A DNA stretch of 64,000 nucleotides from Candidatus Melainabacteria bacterium. GTDB lineage: Bacteria > Cyanobacteriota > Vampirovibrionia > Obscuribacterales > Obscuribacteraceae. Of the stretch, positions 50,482 through 58,081 are shown in pieces (position 1 is the stretch's first letter; each line of letters begins with the position of its first letter). The DNA lies in assembly GCA_003963305.1 (NCBI GenBank), contig RXJR01000001.1:372001-436000 (forward strand), in the 5' to 3' direction. The translations under genes and the position numbers were made by a program. The notes under the pieces were generated by a model. The model ran no database searches, was not told the origin of the DNA, and saw only the letters and a list, made by a program, of their open reading frames with translations.

Positions 50482-50591
50482 GGACGCGGGACGCGTGCGT
50501 TCCATGCACTCCGGATACCGTCCAGCCAGCACGCGGGACGCGTGCGGTCCATACACTCAGGATGCGGACAGCTCTGCACTCGTCGCGCGTG
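50482..50591. repeat. Palindromic tandem repeats after the orthocaspase gene
   Basis: Two units 47 bases apart hold the inverted repeats at 50482-50498 (one end mismatch) and 50529-50545 (perfect GCACGCG-GGA-CGCGTGC); a third, decayed unit lies near 50580. Read from the orthocaspase gene, the units start just after its stop codon, and the perfect one is preceded by TATGGACC, as in the array at 48.7 kb. Confidence 0.78.
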
Positions 50592-50595
50592 CGTG

Positions 50596-53388
50596 CTAAA
50601 TTTTTCCGGCGGGCGGGCGAACCGTCGCACCCTTTCCTTGCACTGGTGACGGCTTCTTAGGCGCCAAGCCCTTAGTACCGATTTGCACATCATTCGGAGA
50701 TTCAGTGCTAATTTCATTTGGATCAGGCGGCAAGCTCGGGCGAATTTCACTTGGAGGCGCGCCCATGACGAGGTCCTTTCCTTCCCAGTGACTGCGGATA
50801 ACTGGAACTTGCTGTTCCTTGCGATCGAAAGCTACTTCTTCGCGCACCTTATTCTTCATATACTCGTATGCGTCCCCAAGCGGCGTGTTCGGACCTTTCA
50901 GCTTCAAGCCTTCGATTAGATAGTGCGTGAAAACGCCGTTTGGATAACGTTCAGACTCCCATGAAACCTGGGACGGTTCGCTGGAGCAAATCACCAGTTG
51001 CCCGGTTCCTTGTGCCACCGATTCTGCATCCATATTGTGAATGCGAGTCAAACCTTTAGTAGCACTGGCGGCACCGCTATGACAAGCATCCATCACCATT
51101 ACGACACGTTCCGAGTTGACTCGGTCATGAACTAATCCCGCGAATTCTTTGAGATTGATGCCGGTACTGAAGAGGCTGTTTTTGTCAGTATTGTAAGCAA
51201 CGAGGTAATTAACACCCTTCTGGTCAAGCGTGGAAGGGCTGCCGTGTCCAGAAAAATAGATTACAACGAGGTCATCAGGACCGGTCACGCGCACCAACCA
51301 CTTGTCACCAATTTGCGACATGATGTTTTCGCGTGTAGCCTTCTCATTCAACAGAAGGCGGACGTGATCAGGGCGGAAGTGCGCGTCCTTGATCAGATAA
51401 TTGTAGAAGGCAAGAGCGTCCTTGTCTGAATAACGCAGATTCATCGAAGGGTCTTTGAACCGGCTAACACCTATGACAAGAGCCCACTTATCTTTGATCG
51501 GTTTGTTTGACTTCGGCTTCTCAACAATCAAACCTTTGAAAATTTGTGTATTGGCTTCGATCTTGTCAGTTTCCTGAGCAAAATTCTTGATCCGCGTCAG
51601 AGCCTCGTAGTCGTCAGGCAAAGCCGCCAATAAGTCTACGTTTTGCCCCAGGCTGACTTTACGAATTTCCTTAGCTGCGCTGTTAAAACTGCTGGCTTCT
51701 TCTGTCTTATCTTGCAAACGAGCAAGGTTCGATAAGCCATCCAATATGGTGGCAACATATGGATGCTCTTTGCCGAGTGCTTTCACGTCAATGACCAGCG
51801 CATTCTTGTAAAACTTTTCGGCAAGCGGATATTTGCCCTGCTTCTCGTAGAGAGAACCGATATTCTTGTTGACCTCGCCAACTTCCGGACTATCTGGACC
51901 AAATGCTTTCAAGCGAATCGCAAGAGCCTGATCCAAAAGCGGTCGAGCCTCACTGCCTCGGTCTTCAAGGATGTATAAGTAGGCAAGATTGTTGAGAGTT
52001 TCGCCGACCTCGGCAGAACTAGCACCGAGAACTTTCGTACGCAATTCACGGGCTTTTAAGAAGTAGCGCTCGGCGTCATCGAATGTTGTCTTTGTATCAG
52101 TCGAAATGCCCTTCCCGCCGGCATCACGGCGAGCCATATGCAGGTTCAAGAGACCCAGGGAATTTTCGGTCACAGCTACATCTGGCGAATCTGGTGCTAC
52201 TTTATTTTGAATTCTCAAAGCGCGTTCGAGCTTCGGCTGAGCCTCCGCATACTTGCCCTGGTCTGTGCTGACACGCGCTAAATCAATAAGAGTTGTGGCA
52301 AGACGAAGATCACCTTCACCAAATTTCTCAGCCTCCTCGAGAGCAGCATTCAACAACTCTTCCGCTTCGACATAATCGCCCTTCTCGAAAGCACGCTCAC
52401 CGACTTGAACGCAGGTTTCCCAGTTGGAAGCCCCCGGCAATCCAGGTACTTTCAGTTTCGGATCATCGCTCAAGTTCAAAGTCAGATCGATAGCTGAAAA
52501 AATTGCTGTGCTGGCAGTCTCTATCTCTTTTTTCTTCTTTTGATCCTTAACGACGACCATGCCGCCAGCGCCAAATTCAAATGAGTCGCCAAACTTCTTC
52601 TTTGTTTTATCGGGGTCCCGCTTGTATTCAGCACCTAATGTTTTTAAGTACTGTTCAGCAAAAGTGTTCTCATCGACTTTATCGTTCGGATTTTGCGACT
52701 TCCGTCCCAATTTGGTCCATACGGCAAACTGCGCGATGGTGCCTCTGACATCACTGAGGTGGATATTATCGAATTTTCCTTGCCTGCTTAACTGGTCAGC
52801 AGCAGCGTTGATGGCGGCAAAAGATTTCCACTCACCGGCGTCAGGATAATTCCCAACTGAATAGTTAACACCCGATGGTGGCGGTGGCGGCACGCTTCTC
52901 GGCGAAACGCACAACGTCGGCAAATCAGTGGAAACAGTGGTATTAGGCGGAATCAAGACGAGGCGATCGCGTGCCGACATCATCGTCTGAGAAGCAGGGC
53001 TATTTGGGTTGAAAATTTCGTTAGCGGGAATGACAACGCGCAACGGCTTATTTGTAGTATTGGTCAATGACAGCTGCACGGTTTTAGTGAGCACACCGTC
53101 GCCATGCATTGTAAAAGTGAGCTGCTTGCTTCCCACCGCATTTCTGAACGAAGTCACCTGTTGAAGAGGCTTAGCAGGCACAGGAGGCTTTACGATGCCA
53201 CTTCCAACCGGCACAGTCTGCGCGATTTTAGAGTTAGAAGTCATGCCAGTCTTCGCACCCTGCAAATCCGAAGCCATGCCGGGATGCGGATCGCCAGTCA
53301 CCAGAATCATGGCGCCCGCCAGTGTTAACACTCGCCGCAACCGTTGACACTTTGCCGATCTACTCGCCGAAGTAATTGCGCTAATCAT
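50596..53388 (-). CDS. Secreted TPR-orthocaspase (C14 peptidase)
   Basis: The product has 930 residues from the ATG at 53388, which has GGAG upstream; 14 residues of the longer frame lack signal features. A basic head and hydrophobic stretch (RRVLTLAGAMILVTG) form a likely signal. An N-terminal beta-rich region and a unique segment are followed by about seven kinesin-light-chain-type TPRs (about 325-600). The caspase p20 domain starts at KWALVIGVSRFKD; the dyad is His715 in VIYFSGHGSP and Cys769 in VMVMDACHSGAA. Orthocaspases cut after Arg or Lys. The last 60 residues are Pro/Ser-rich. Substrate and role are unknown. Confidence 0.88.
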   Translation of the reverse strand: MISAITSASRSAKCQRLRRVLTLAGAMILVTGDPHPGMASDLQGAKTGMTSNSKIAQTVPVGSGIVKPPVPAKPLQQVTSFRNAVGSKQLTFTMHGDGVLTKTVQLSLTNTTNKPLRVVIPANEIFNPNSPASQTMMSARDRLVLIPPNTTVSTDLPTLCVSPRSVPPPPPSGVNYSVGNYPDAGEWKSFAAINAAADQLSRQGKFDNIHLSDVRGTIAQFAVWTKLGRKSQNPNDKVDENTFAEQYLKTLGAEYKRDPDKTKKKFGDSFEFGAGGMVVVKDQKKKKEIETASTAIFSAIDLTLNLSDDPKLKVPGLPGASNWETCVQVGERAFEKGDYVEAEELLNAALEEAEKFGEGDLRLATTLIDLARVSTDQGKYAEAQPKLERALRIQNKVAPDSPDVAVTENSLGLLNLHMARRDAGGKGISTDTKTTFDDAERYFLKARELRTKVLGASSAEVGETLNNLAYLYILEDRGSEARPLLDQALAIRLKAFGPDSPEVGEVNKNIGSLYEKQGKYPLAEKFYKNALVIDVKALGKEHPYVATILDGLSNLARLQDKTEEASSFNSAAKEIRKVSLGQNVDLLAALPDDYEALTRIKNFAQETDKIEANTQIFKGLIVEKPKSNKPIKDKWALVIGVSRFKDPSMNLRYSDKDALAFYNYLIKDAHFRPDHVRLLLNEKATRENIMSQIGDKWLVRVTGPDDLVVIYFSGHGSPSTLDQKGVNYLVAYNTDKNSLFSTGINLKEFAGLVHDRVNSERVVMVMDACHSGAASATKGLTRIHNMDAESVAQGTGQLVICSSEPSQVSWESERYPNGVFTHYLIEGLKLKGPNTPLGDAYEYMKNKVREEVAFDRKEQQVPVIRSHWEGKDLVMGAPPSEIRPSLPPDPNEISTESPNDVQIGTKGLAPKKPSPVQGKGATVRPPAGKI

Positions 53389-53475
53389 TCGTTTTACTTC
53401 TCCAGACATGTCGATTTTTTTCAAAATCATTATTTATCAAAACTCACTTATCGCCAGTTTTAGGAGCAAAACTGC

Positions 53476-53682
53476 ATGCTTTTTTACGACATAAGAAATA
53501 TTAATCTGAATGTCGACTGCATTATCGCCGATTTCGGAGCCTCACAGGTTGCCCTCTTAGCCGCATTGGTGGTTACGCATAAGTGCCATCATCGCACATT
53601 CATCCTGACATCGTCATTGACCCGCCGCTTAGAACCACGAATACTGCTCTCTGACGAGCCCGCAATGCTTGTCAACCAATAG
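53476..53682 (+). CDS. Possible small protein before the poly-proline gene
   Basis: A 68-codon frame begins at an ATG with TTTTAGGAG about ten bases upstream and ends where the ribosome site of the next gene starts. The translation has no recognised motif and no membrane segment beyond a weak VALLAALVV. The region would otherwise be 310 bases of empty sequence. Support is only the ribosome site and position. Confidence 0.25.
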   Translation: MLFYDIRNINLNVDCIIADFGASQVALLAALVVTHKCHHRTFILTSSLTRRLEPRILLSDEPAMLVNQ

Positions 53683-53698
53683 ATCCTGGAGGGTTTTT

Positions 53699-54574
53699 GT
53701 GAAAGTAGTGGCATCGATTCTCAGCATTCTGCTTTTACTGCAGCTGCTGTTACCGATTCACGTGTTCGCCGAAGCGGGAGACGGTCTCACACTACAGGGC
53801 AAAGCCCCTGTAAACAAGGTGGGTGCGCTGCTCCTCGTAGAGGGATTCGCGTCAATCAGTGGAAGCACTATAACAATTTCTGGAAAAGCGCAGCTTTCGG
53901 CGCAAACCCAGGACTTGTTGCAAGGAATTCTTGTCAAACCAACAACAACGATTTCAAACGGAAGAGCGCACACCGAAGTGACTTCGTGGTTCAACGACGG
54001 ACCTGGTCTGGGGACTTTAACAAGCGAAAATTGCCCTGAAAGTGTCGATTTACTCGACGGCAAGACCATCAAAGGTGCAATATCGGAACTTACACAAGAT
54101 CATGTCTCAATCGCGGGACAAACCATTCAAATGAGTGCAGTGAGAACAATTCACTCACCGCGTGCTTACAAAACTCTGATCGATTCAACGCAGGCACAAG
54201 TCAAGAAACTGACGCTTTCTCCTACTTGTGTGAAGATGGGTGCCGTTAAACCCGATCGCAAGACGCTCACAAAGATTGCGGTGATCGTTGCTATCGGTGC
54301 TGTAATCGCAACAGCGATCGCAGTGCCTGTCGCCCTGACCGCCGGACACCATCACAACAACCCGCAACCTGTAATTTTCCCAACTCAACAGAACCCACCG
54401 CCCACGCAACCAGTGGTGCATCCGGGACACGGAGGCTATTACCCACCGCCGCCTCCTCCTCCTCCTCCTCCTCCTCCTCCACCACCACCTCCGCCCCCGC
54501 CTCCACCACCGCCACCGCCTCCACCCCCACCACCTCCACCGCCGCCTCCGCCACCGATTCCGGCGTCGCTGTAA
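53699..54574 (+). CDS. Secreted protein with 38-residue poly-proline tail
   Basis: The product has 291 residues. I start at the GTG at 53699 because TGGAGGG lies upstream; translation from there gives a clean signal peptide (VVASILSILLLLQLLLPIHV, cleavage after FAEA). A beta-rich domain (about 30-170) has no family I recognise. A membrane-like segment (IAVIVAIGAVIATAIAVPVA) at about 190-215 is followed by a His/Gln/Pro linker and an unbroken run of 38 Pro codons (54443-54556), then IPASL. Such runs need EF-P for translation and form rigid rods. A bidirectional terminator follows. Confidence 0.8.
   Translation: MKVVASILSILLLLQLLLPIHVFAEAGDGLTLQGKAPVNKVGALLLVEGFASISGSTITISGKAQLSAQTQDLLQGILVKPTTTISNGRAHTEVTSWFNDGPGLGTLTSENCPESVDLLDGKTIKGAISELTQDHVSIAGQTIQMSAVRTIHSPRAYKTLIDSTQAQVKKLTLSPTCVKMGAVKPDRKTLTKIAVIVAIGAVIATAIAVPVALTAGHHHNNPQPVIFPTQQNPPPTQPVVHPGHGGYYPPPPPPPPPPPPPPPPPPPPPPPPPPPPPPPPPPPPPPIPASL
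54443..54556 (+). repeat. Poly-proline codon tract (38 codons)
   Basis: 114 bases of CCN codons. The first third is nearly pure CCT repeats and the rest mixes CCA, CCG and CCC, so part of it may have expanded by slippage. Confidence 0.9.
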
Positions 54575-54583
54575 AAAAGACCA

Positions 54584-54616
54584 AAGAGCCAGCCGACCGG
54601 CTGGCTCTTACTTTTT
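54584..54616. terminator. Bidirectional intrinsic terminator
   Basis: AAGAGCCAGCCG and CGGCTGGCTCTT pair perfectly over 12 bp with a two-base gap between the arms; ACTTTTT follows on the plus strand and TTGGTCTTTTTT on the minus strand. It serves the poly-proline gene and the convergent amidohydrolase. Confidence 0.93.
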
Positions 54617-54630
54617 AGCTGCACGCTCAA

Positions 54631-55890
54631 TCAATGCTTGGGGACAAGTGAAGAGCGATCTATGAGATTTCCATGATGAACAACACCGTTAATCTTCATC
54701 GTATTAGCGATGTCTTGAATTGGATTAGCATCCAAAATTACCAGCTCGGCTACATCACCATCTCTGATACCAGAAGGTCGTCCTAAGAAGTCCGCAGCTC
54801 GCGTAGTCGCTGACGCCAACGCATCCCAAGCAGGATAGCCGGCATCCTGCATAATTTTGATCTCCCGGTGGAGCGAAAAACCTTGAATTGTCCCCAGATT
54901 ACCCGTATCCGAGCCGGCAAGAATAGGCACATGCGCGTCAGCCAACTTTTTAAGACTCTTCATGTTATTAGAGCGATCTTCCTTTTGCCACTTCAATGTC
55001 TCTAAAGCTTTCTTGGTGAACTTATCTTCGTGGAGAAAAGAAGAGAGGCGCGACGAAGGCTCTAACCCATTTAAAATGGGATTCTTCAGAAGGACTGGCT
55101 TTGCTGTCAGATTGGCAAGATCGCACTGTGCCGCCATTGTTGGTATTGAAATTGTCTTAGCTTTAGCCCACGCTCGCAGAACAGTCGGCGGGATTACTTC
55201 ATCATCAAAGAAATGTGTAACGGCGGTGGCGCCACCTTCAATGGCATCCTGTGCATGTTCCCAGGAGCCGATATGCACAACTGTCTTTACCTTTTTACTG
55301 TTTGCCCCCTTAATAGCTTTGAGCAAATTGGCTTTGTCCAGTCCCTCACGTCCGTAGATCAACTTGATTACATCAGGCTTCCATCGATCGATATAAGACA
55401 CTACAGCGGCTTGCGGATCTTTGGTCAGATTCCAATTTCCCCATCCTGTTCCAGCGCAATAGATATCTGCTTCCTGATGGTGCTGACTGGGTTCGGTCTG
55501 TTGCAATTTCCGCGACCTGAAAATTTGCGCAAAATCTCCATAGAAAAGATCGAGATACGCAACCACGCCAGAAAAAAGCATCGCTCTCGCAGTCAACTCG
55601 GGACTCAAATCTTCGTGCTCCCCATCGGGAAAAGGATTGCCACTGCAATGCACATGCAAATCAATCAAGCCCGGAATAATGTACTTGCCGCTCATATTCA
55701 TGGTGCGATAAGTCTTGGGCAATTTCGGATTGGGTGTCTTAATACGTCCATCAAGAATCAAGACATCACGCTTTTGAATCGTTCTACTTTTAGGGTCAAC
55801 GACATTGGCATTCTGCAACAAAAGAGAATCGGCGAAAGCAGGTGCGGCAGTCACCATCGACAACAAAGCTGACAGCAAGAATTTACGCAT
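54631..55890 (-). CDS. Secreted amidohydrolase (imidazolonepropionase-like)
   Basis: The product has 419 residues from the ATG at 55890, with GGAGTCAAA directly before it. A signal peptide (RKFLLSALLSMVTAAPAFA) precedes the barrel. Metal ligands are in LIDLHVHCSG, TVVHIGSWEHA, AVTHFFDD and LAGSDTGNLG. The group includes prolidase-like and imidazolonepropionase-like enzymes; substrate cannot be told. The FLHEDKFTKKALE insert is usual in secreted members. Confidence 0.87.
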   Translation of the reverse strand: MRKFLLSALLSMVTAAPAFADSLLLQNANVVDPKSRTIQKRDVLILDGRIKTPNPKLPKTYRTMNMSGKYIIPGLIDLHVHCSGNPFPDGEHEDLSPELTARAMLFSGVVAYLDLFYGDFAQIFRSRKLQQTEPSQHHQEADIYCAGTGWGNWNLTKDPQAAVVSYIDRWKPDVIKLIYGREGLDKANLLKAIKGANSKKVKTVVHIGSWEHAQDAIEGGATAVTHFFDDEVIPPTVLRAWAKAKTISIPTMAAQCDLANLTAKPVLLKNPILNGLEPSSRLSSFLHEDKFTKKALETLKWQKEDRSNNMKSLKKLADAHVPILAGSDTGNLGTIQGFSLHREIKIMQDAGYPAWDALASATTRAADFLGRPSGIRDGDVAELVILDANPIQDIANTMKINGVVHHGNLIDRSSLVPKH

Positions 55891-56261
55891 TTTGACTCCG
55901 TGCATGACTTCGTGAACTGGCGGAATGAATGGATCTCGGGAGGTAGTAACTTGTGAACGTCATTTGATTCGGCTTGATCTAATCAATTTGCATGGAAGTG
56001 TATAACACCGTGCAGCAGTCGCGCTAGCTGCACCATTAGCGGTGCACATCAATCGAAACAATAAAAACTAACAAAAAACGAAGTTATTACAAACTGACCG
56101 TGTTTTAACTCAACATGTTAGTAGAGCACAGGGTTAACCCCAGAATTTTAACGGCGCAAAGGCTCTTTTACATAAGAATTACGTACATCACAATGGTTTC
56201 AGGGTAGAAAGGAAGAAGATAGCCTTAACCCGTTAGAGCGATCGCAGATACTGGAGGAGCA
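55891..56261. other. Intergenic region before the M48 protease gene
   Basis: These 370 bases hold no frame I can support. An inverted repeat GTGCAGC/GCTGCAC lies near 56011-56035. The stretch 56040-56110 is AT-rich and may hold the promoters of both divergent genes. Confidence 0.5.
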
Positions 56262-57200
56262 ATGACATCCGCAGAACCTAAAACCAGACGTCGGTTCCCA
56301 CATTTGACGTCAAGCGCATTTGAGCACCCTGCGGACCGCGCGGCTCTCGATGCGATGAAAAAGATTCCGCTATTCGACGTCGTACTTACCAAGTTCCTGG
56401 AACTGGGACTGGAGCGAATCTATCGTATTAATCTGATGGGTAGTGCCATACATGTGACTCCAAAACAGTGCTCGAAGGTCTACAAACTGTTCAAAGAAGC
56501 AGCAGACATTCTCGATATGCACGAGCCTGATCTTTTCCTGGCAGGCAGTCCAATCCGCAACGCATTCACATTTGGTGTAGAACGACCGTTTATCGTCATT
56601 CAATCTGGATTGGTCGACCTGCTTACAGAAGAAGAGCTTCTGGGAGTTCTTGGTCACGAACTCGGGCACATCAAAGCCGGCCATGTCCTTTATCGCAGTA
56701 TGGCTATGATTCTAGCCGAGCTAGCTCGTCAATTCCTGGGACTGGGCGGCATGGCATCTTTAGGTCTTCGTATAGCCATGTACGATTGGTCGCGCAAAGC
56801 CGAGTTGACTGCAGACAGGGCAGAATTACTCGTAACTCAAGACGTCGAAACTTGCATCAGAATCAACATGAAGCTGGCAGGTGGCTCGAACGCCGTTTAC
56901 GCACAAACAGACCACGACGAATTTCTGCGCCAGGCAGATCACTACGAAGAAATCGACCACACAACATTGAACAAGATCTACAAACTCATGAATGAAGTGT
57001 GGCTGACGCATCCAGTGCCAGTCTACAGAGCAAAGGAAATCAAACTCTGGTCTGAAACCAAACAGTACAAAGAAATTATGGCTGGTCGTTACCCAACGCA
57101 AGAGCCTAGCGAAGGGTTGAGAAGATGCCCGCACTGTGACTCGAAGATCAGTCCATCATTCTTCTTCTGTCCAGATTGCGGAAAGAACGCTCGCATCTGA
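56262..57200 (+). CDS. M48-family metalloprotease with C-terminal zinc ribbon
   Basis: The protein has 312 residues. The zinc site HELGH is at 132-136 (GVLGHELGHIKAGHVL), with the third ligand Glu in WSRKAELTADRAELL. Hydrophobic stretches after the site are short, so it may be soluble or loosely bound, unlike HtpX. A zinc ribbon ends the protein (RRCPHCDSKIS and FFCPDCGKNARI). HtpX-type proteases act in membrane protein quality control; the ribbon suggests a different partner. GGAGGAG is directly before the ATG. Confidence 0.9.
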   Translation: MTSAEPKTRRRFPHLTSSAFEHPADRAALDAMKKIPLFDVVLTKFLELGLERIYRINLMGSAIHVTPKQCSKVYKLFKEAADILDMHEPDLFLAGSPIRNAFTFGVERPFIVIQSGLVDLLTEEELLGVLGHELGHIKAGHVLYRSMAMILAELARQFLGLGGMASLGLRIAMYDWSRKAELTADRAELLVTQDVETCIRINMKLAGGSNAVYAQTDHDEFLRQADHYEEIDHTTLNKIYKLMNEVWLTHPVPVYRAKEIKLWSETKQYKEIMAGRYPTQEPSEGLRRCPHCDSKISPSFFFCPDCGKNARI

Positions 57201-57226
57201 CGAGTTCGACGTCGCAAGCTACTGAC

Positions 57227-57261
57227 GAATGCGCTGTGTCCCACGGGGATACGGCGCATTC
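57227..57261. repeat. 8-bp inverted repeat after the M48 gene
   Basis: GAATGCGC and GCGCATTC are 19 bases apart, 26 bases after the stop. No U-run follows. Confidence 0.4.
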
Positions 57262-57467
57262 TCGATCTTTGAAAATGGCACACCGTACACGTCCATGACG
57301 CCAAAGAAACACGCGACCGCACCATCACGCATTTCATGAGGGACGAGACGAAGACCTGCATCCTGCGCGCTTCAACAGAAAGCGCCTCAGCACAATTCGC
57401 TCTTCATTTGTCCGTAAACGCAACGACCGAGACTGATTCGGAACGATGAATAGTCTCCGGTGCTCAC

Positions 57468-57950
57468 CTAGTTATTTTCGATGTTCGGCTCAACATCGAC
57501 AACGTCGTCACCACCACGTTTCAGCGACTCACCACAGACCGCGCAAAATGACTTTTCGCGATTGGCAGGCGCAGAGCAACGTGGGCACTCGAATCCTGGT
57601 GTTGCGGTATATCCAGCTTTCGCTTCAGATCTCTTAGACGAAGGCGCATCTGGATCAGCAGAGGCAGCAGCCTTCAAGCTATCAATTTCAGCTTGCAACA
57701 AGCCTATTTCGTGCTCATAACCAGCAATTTCGTTTGTCTTATCTTTCAATAAATCTTCTGGGACATCAGCTGAGCGCTGATATTTATCACACACCAAACG
57801 TCCGATTTCGAGCAACTTAGCGGTGCGTTTGCGTTCCAAATCTTTGACCTGATTGACTAGATTGTACGACTGAAGCATTTCTTGCGAACGCGTCTGTACT
57901 TTCGAAACTTCTTTTGTGATACCTTGCACTAAATCATCGAATATCGTCAT
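57468..57950 (-). CDS. Coiled-coil zinc-ribbon protein
   Basis: The protein has 160 residues. The first 95 are a long coiled coil (VNQVKDLERKRTAKLLEIGR, HEIGLLQAEIDSLKAAAS). A flexible linker leads to a Cys4 zinc ribbon (FECPRCSAP, FCAVCGESL). The layout resembles phage-shock-like or tail-anchoring adaptors, but no function can be named. It converges with the M48 gene, whose product also has a zinc ribbon. Confidence 0.75.
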   Translation of the reverse strand: MTIFDDLVQGITKEVSKVQTRSQEMLQSYNLVNQVKDLERKRTAKLLEIGRLVCDKYQRSADVPEDLLKDKTNEIAGYEHEIGLLQAEIDSLKAAASADPDAPSSKRSEAKAGYTATPGFECPRCSAPANREKSFCAVCGESLKRGGDDVVDVEPNIENN

Positions 57951-58081
57951 TTGGCATCTCCTGCGGCTCTTTCTTCTTTATACCTTCTGGATGTTGATAA
58001 CTCTCCAGTGTTAACACTATATTCGTCTCGTGGTGAAAACTCAGATTTGACTCAACCCGGTTAGTTAATTTCGAGCACTAT

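Noticed and set aside
48724-50591. CRISPR-like array
   Set aside because: Only two units per site, palindromic core, no uniform spacers and no cas genes.
54439-54630. Minus-strand poly-glycine frame
   Set aside because: It is the complement of the poly-proline codons and carries the shared terminator; no independent support.
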